Below, piece by piece: positions 49,070 to 49,070 of a stretch of 49,070 nt of DNA (the stretch's first letter is position 1; each line of letters begins with the position of its first letter). This DNA is from Candidatus Onthomonas avicola (lineage in GTDB: Bacteria > Bacillota > Clostridia > Oscillospirales > Oscillospiraceae). The notes under the pieces are model-generated. The model was not told where the DNA came from and did no database searches. It saw only the letters and a program-made list of their open reading frames with translations. Both the position numbers and the translations under genes were made by a program. The stretch lies in the NCBI GenBank assembly GCA_018710845.1, contig DVJB01000016.1:1-49070 (forward strand), given 5' to 3'.

Positions 49070-49070
49070 C

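Overview
The window comes from a GC-rich, spore-forming, anaerobic Firmicute, most likely a gut clostridium of the Oscillospiraceae type. The evidence is Spo0A, a complete spoIIAA-spoIIAB-sigF operon, a YlbJ-like sporulation membrane protein, a T-box in front of valS, AGGAGG-type ribosome binding sites, sigma-A promoters, and three oxygen-sensitive glycyl radical enzyme (GRE) systems. The species is inference; no rRNA or other marker is present to fix it.

Layout. 1-1080: the end of a secreted protein, a small HAAS/DUF1700-like membrane protein and tRNA-Arg(CCG). 1199-4846: two tandem Sel1-repeat proteins with N-terminal zinc ribbons. 4944-6454: a DivIVA-like coiled-coil protein and an orphan beta subunit of class I fumarase/tartrate dehydratase. 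6455-8720: spo0A with a candidate 0A box, then an aldose-1-epimerase-like gene. 8680-9332: an Xre regulator plus a membrane protein on the minus strand. 9378-11085: fabF and a TIGR04076 gene on the minus strand. 11138-14155: a T-box leader and valS.

14154-38476 is the most interesting part. A minus-strand AraC regulator diverges from a run of 19 tightly packed plus-strand genes, about 23 kb. In order these are GRE1 and activase 1, an MDR dehydrogenase, a Gfo/Idh/MocA oxidoreductase, GRE2 and activase 2, an IolE-like TIM barrel, a cupin, an ABC sugar importer without ATPase, a second Gfo/Idh/MocA oxidoreductase, an aldo/keto reductase, GRE3 and activase 3, a GH42 beta-galactosidase, a D-lyxose isomerase-like enzyme, a PfkB kinase and a class II aldolase. 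The set reads as a complete anaerobic route: import, hydrolysis, oxidoreduction, radical elimination or cleavage, isomerisation, phosphorylation and aldol cleavage. The substrate is probably an unusual glycoside, polyol or anhydro- or deoxy-sugar. GRE1 and GRE3 are paralogues whose active-site and radical-loop motifs match none of the characterised GRE classes I know, so this cluster is my main candidate for an undescribed system.

38477-49070: an Xre/membrane-protein module behind three 18-bp palindromes; another Xre gene divergent from a small membrane protein; the spoIIA operon; a HAD phosphatase; a copper operon (CopA with a C-terminal CopZ-like domain, and CsoR) with a promoter and candidate operator; a FadR-type GntR regulator; a DUF378 protein; a cysteine-rich small protein; a YlbJ-like protein; and a DUF1624 membrane protein. 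The window ends in a dense array of near-perfect hairpins.
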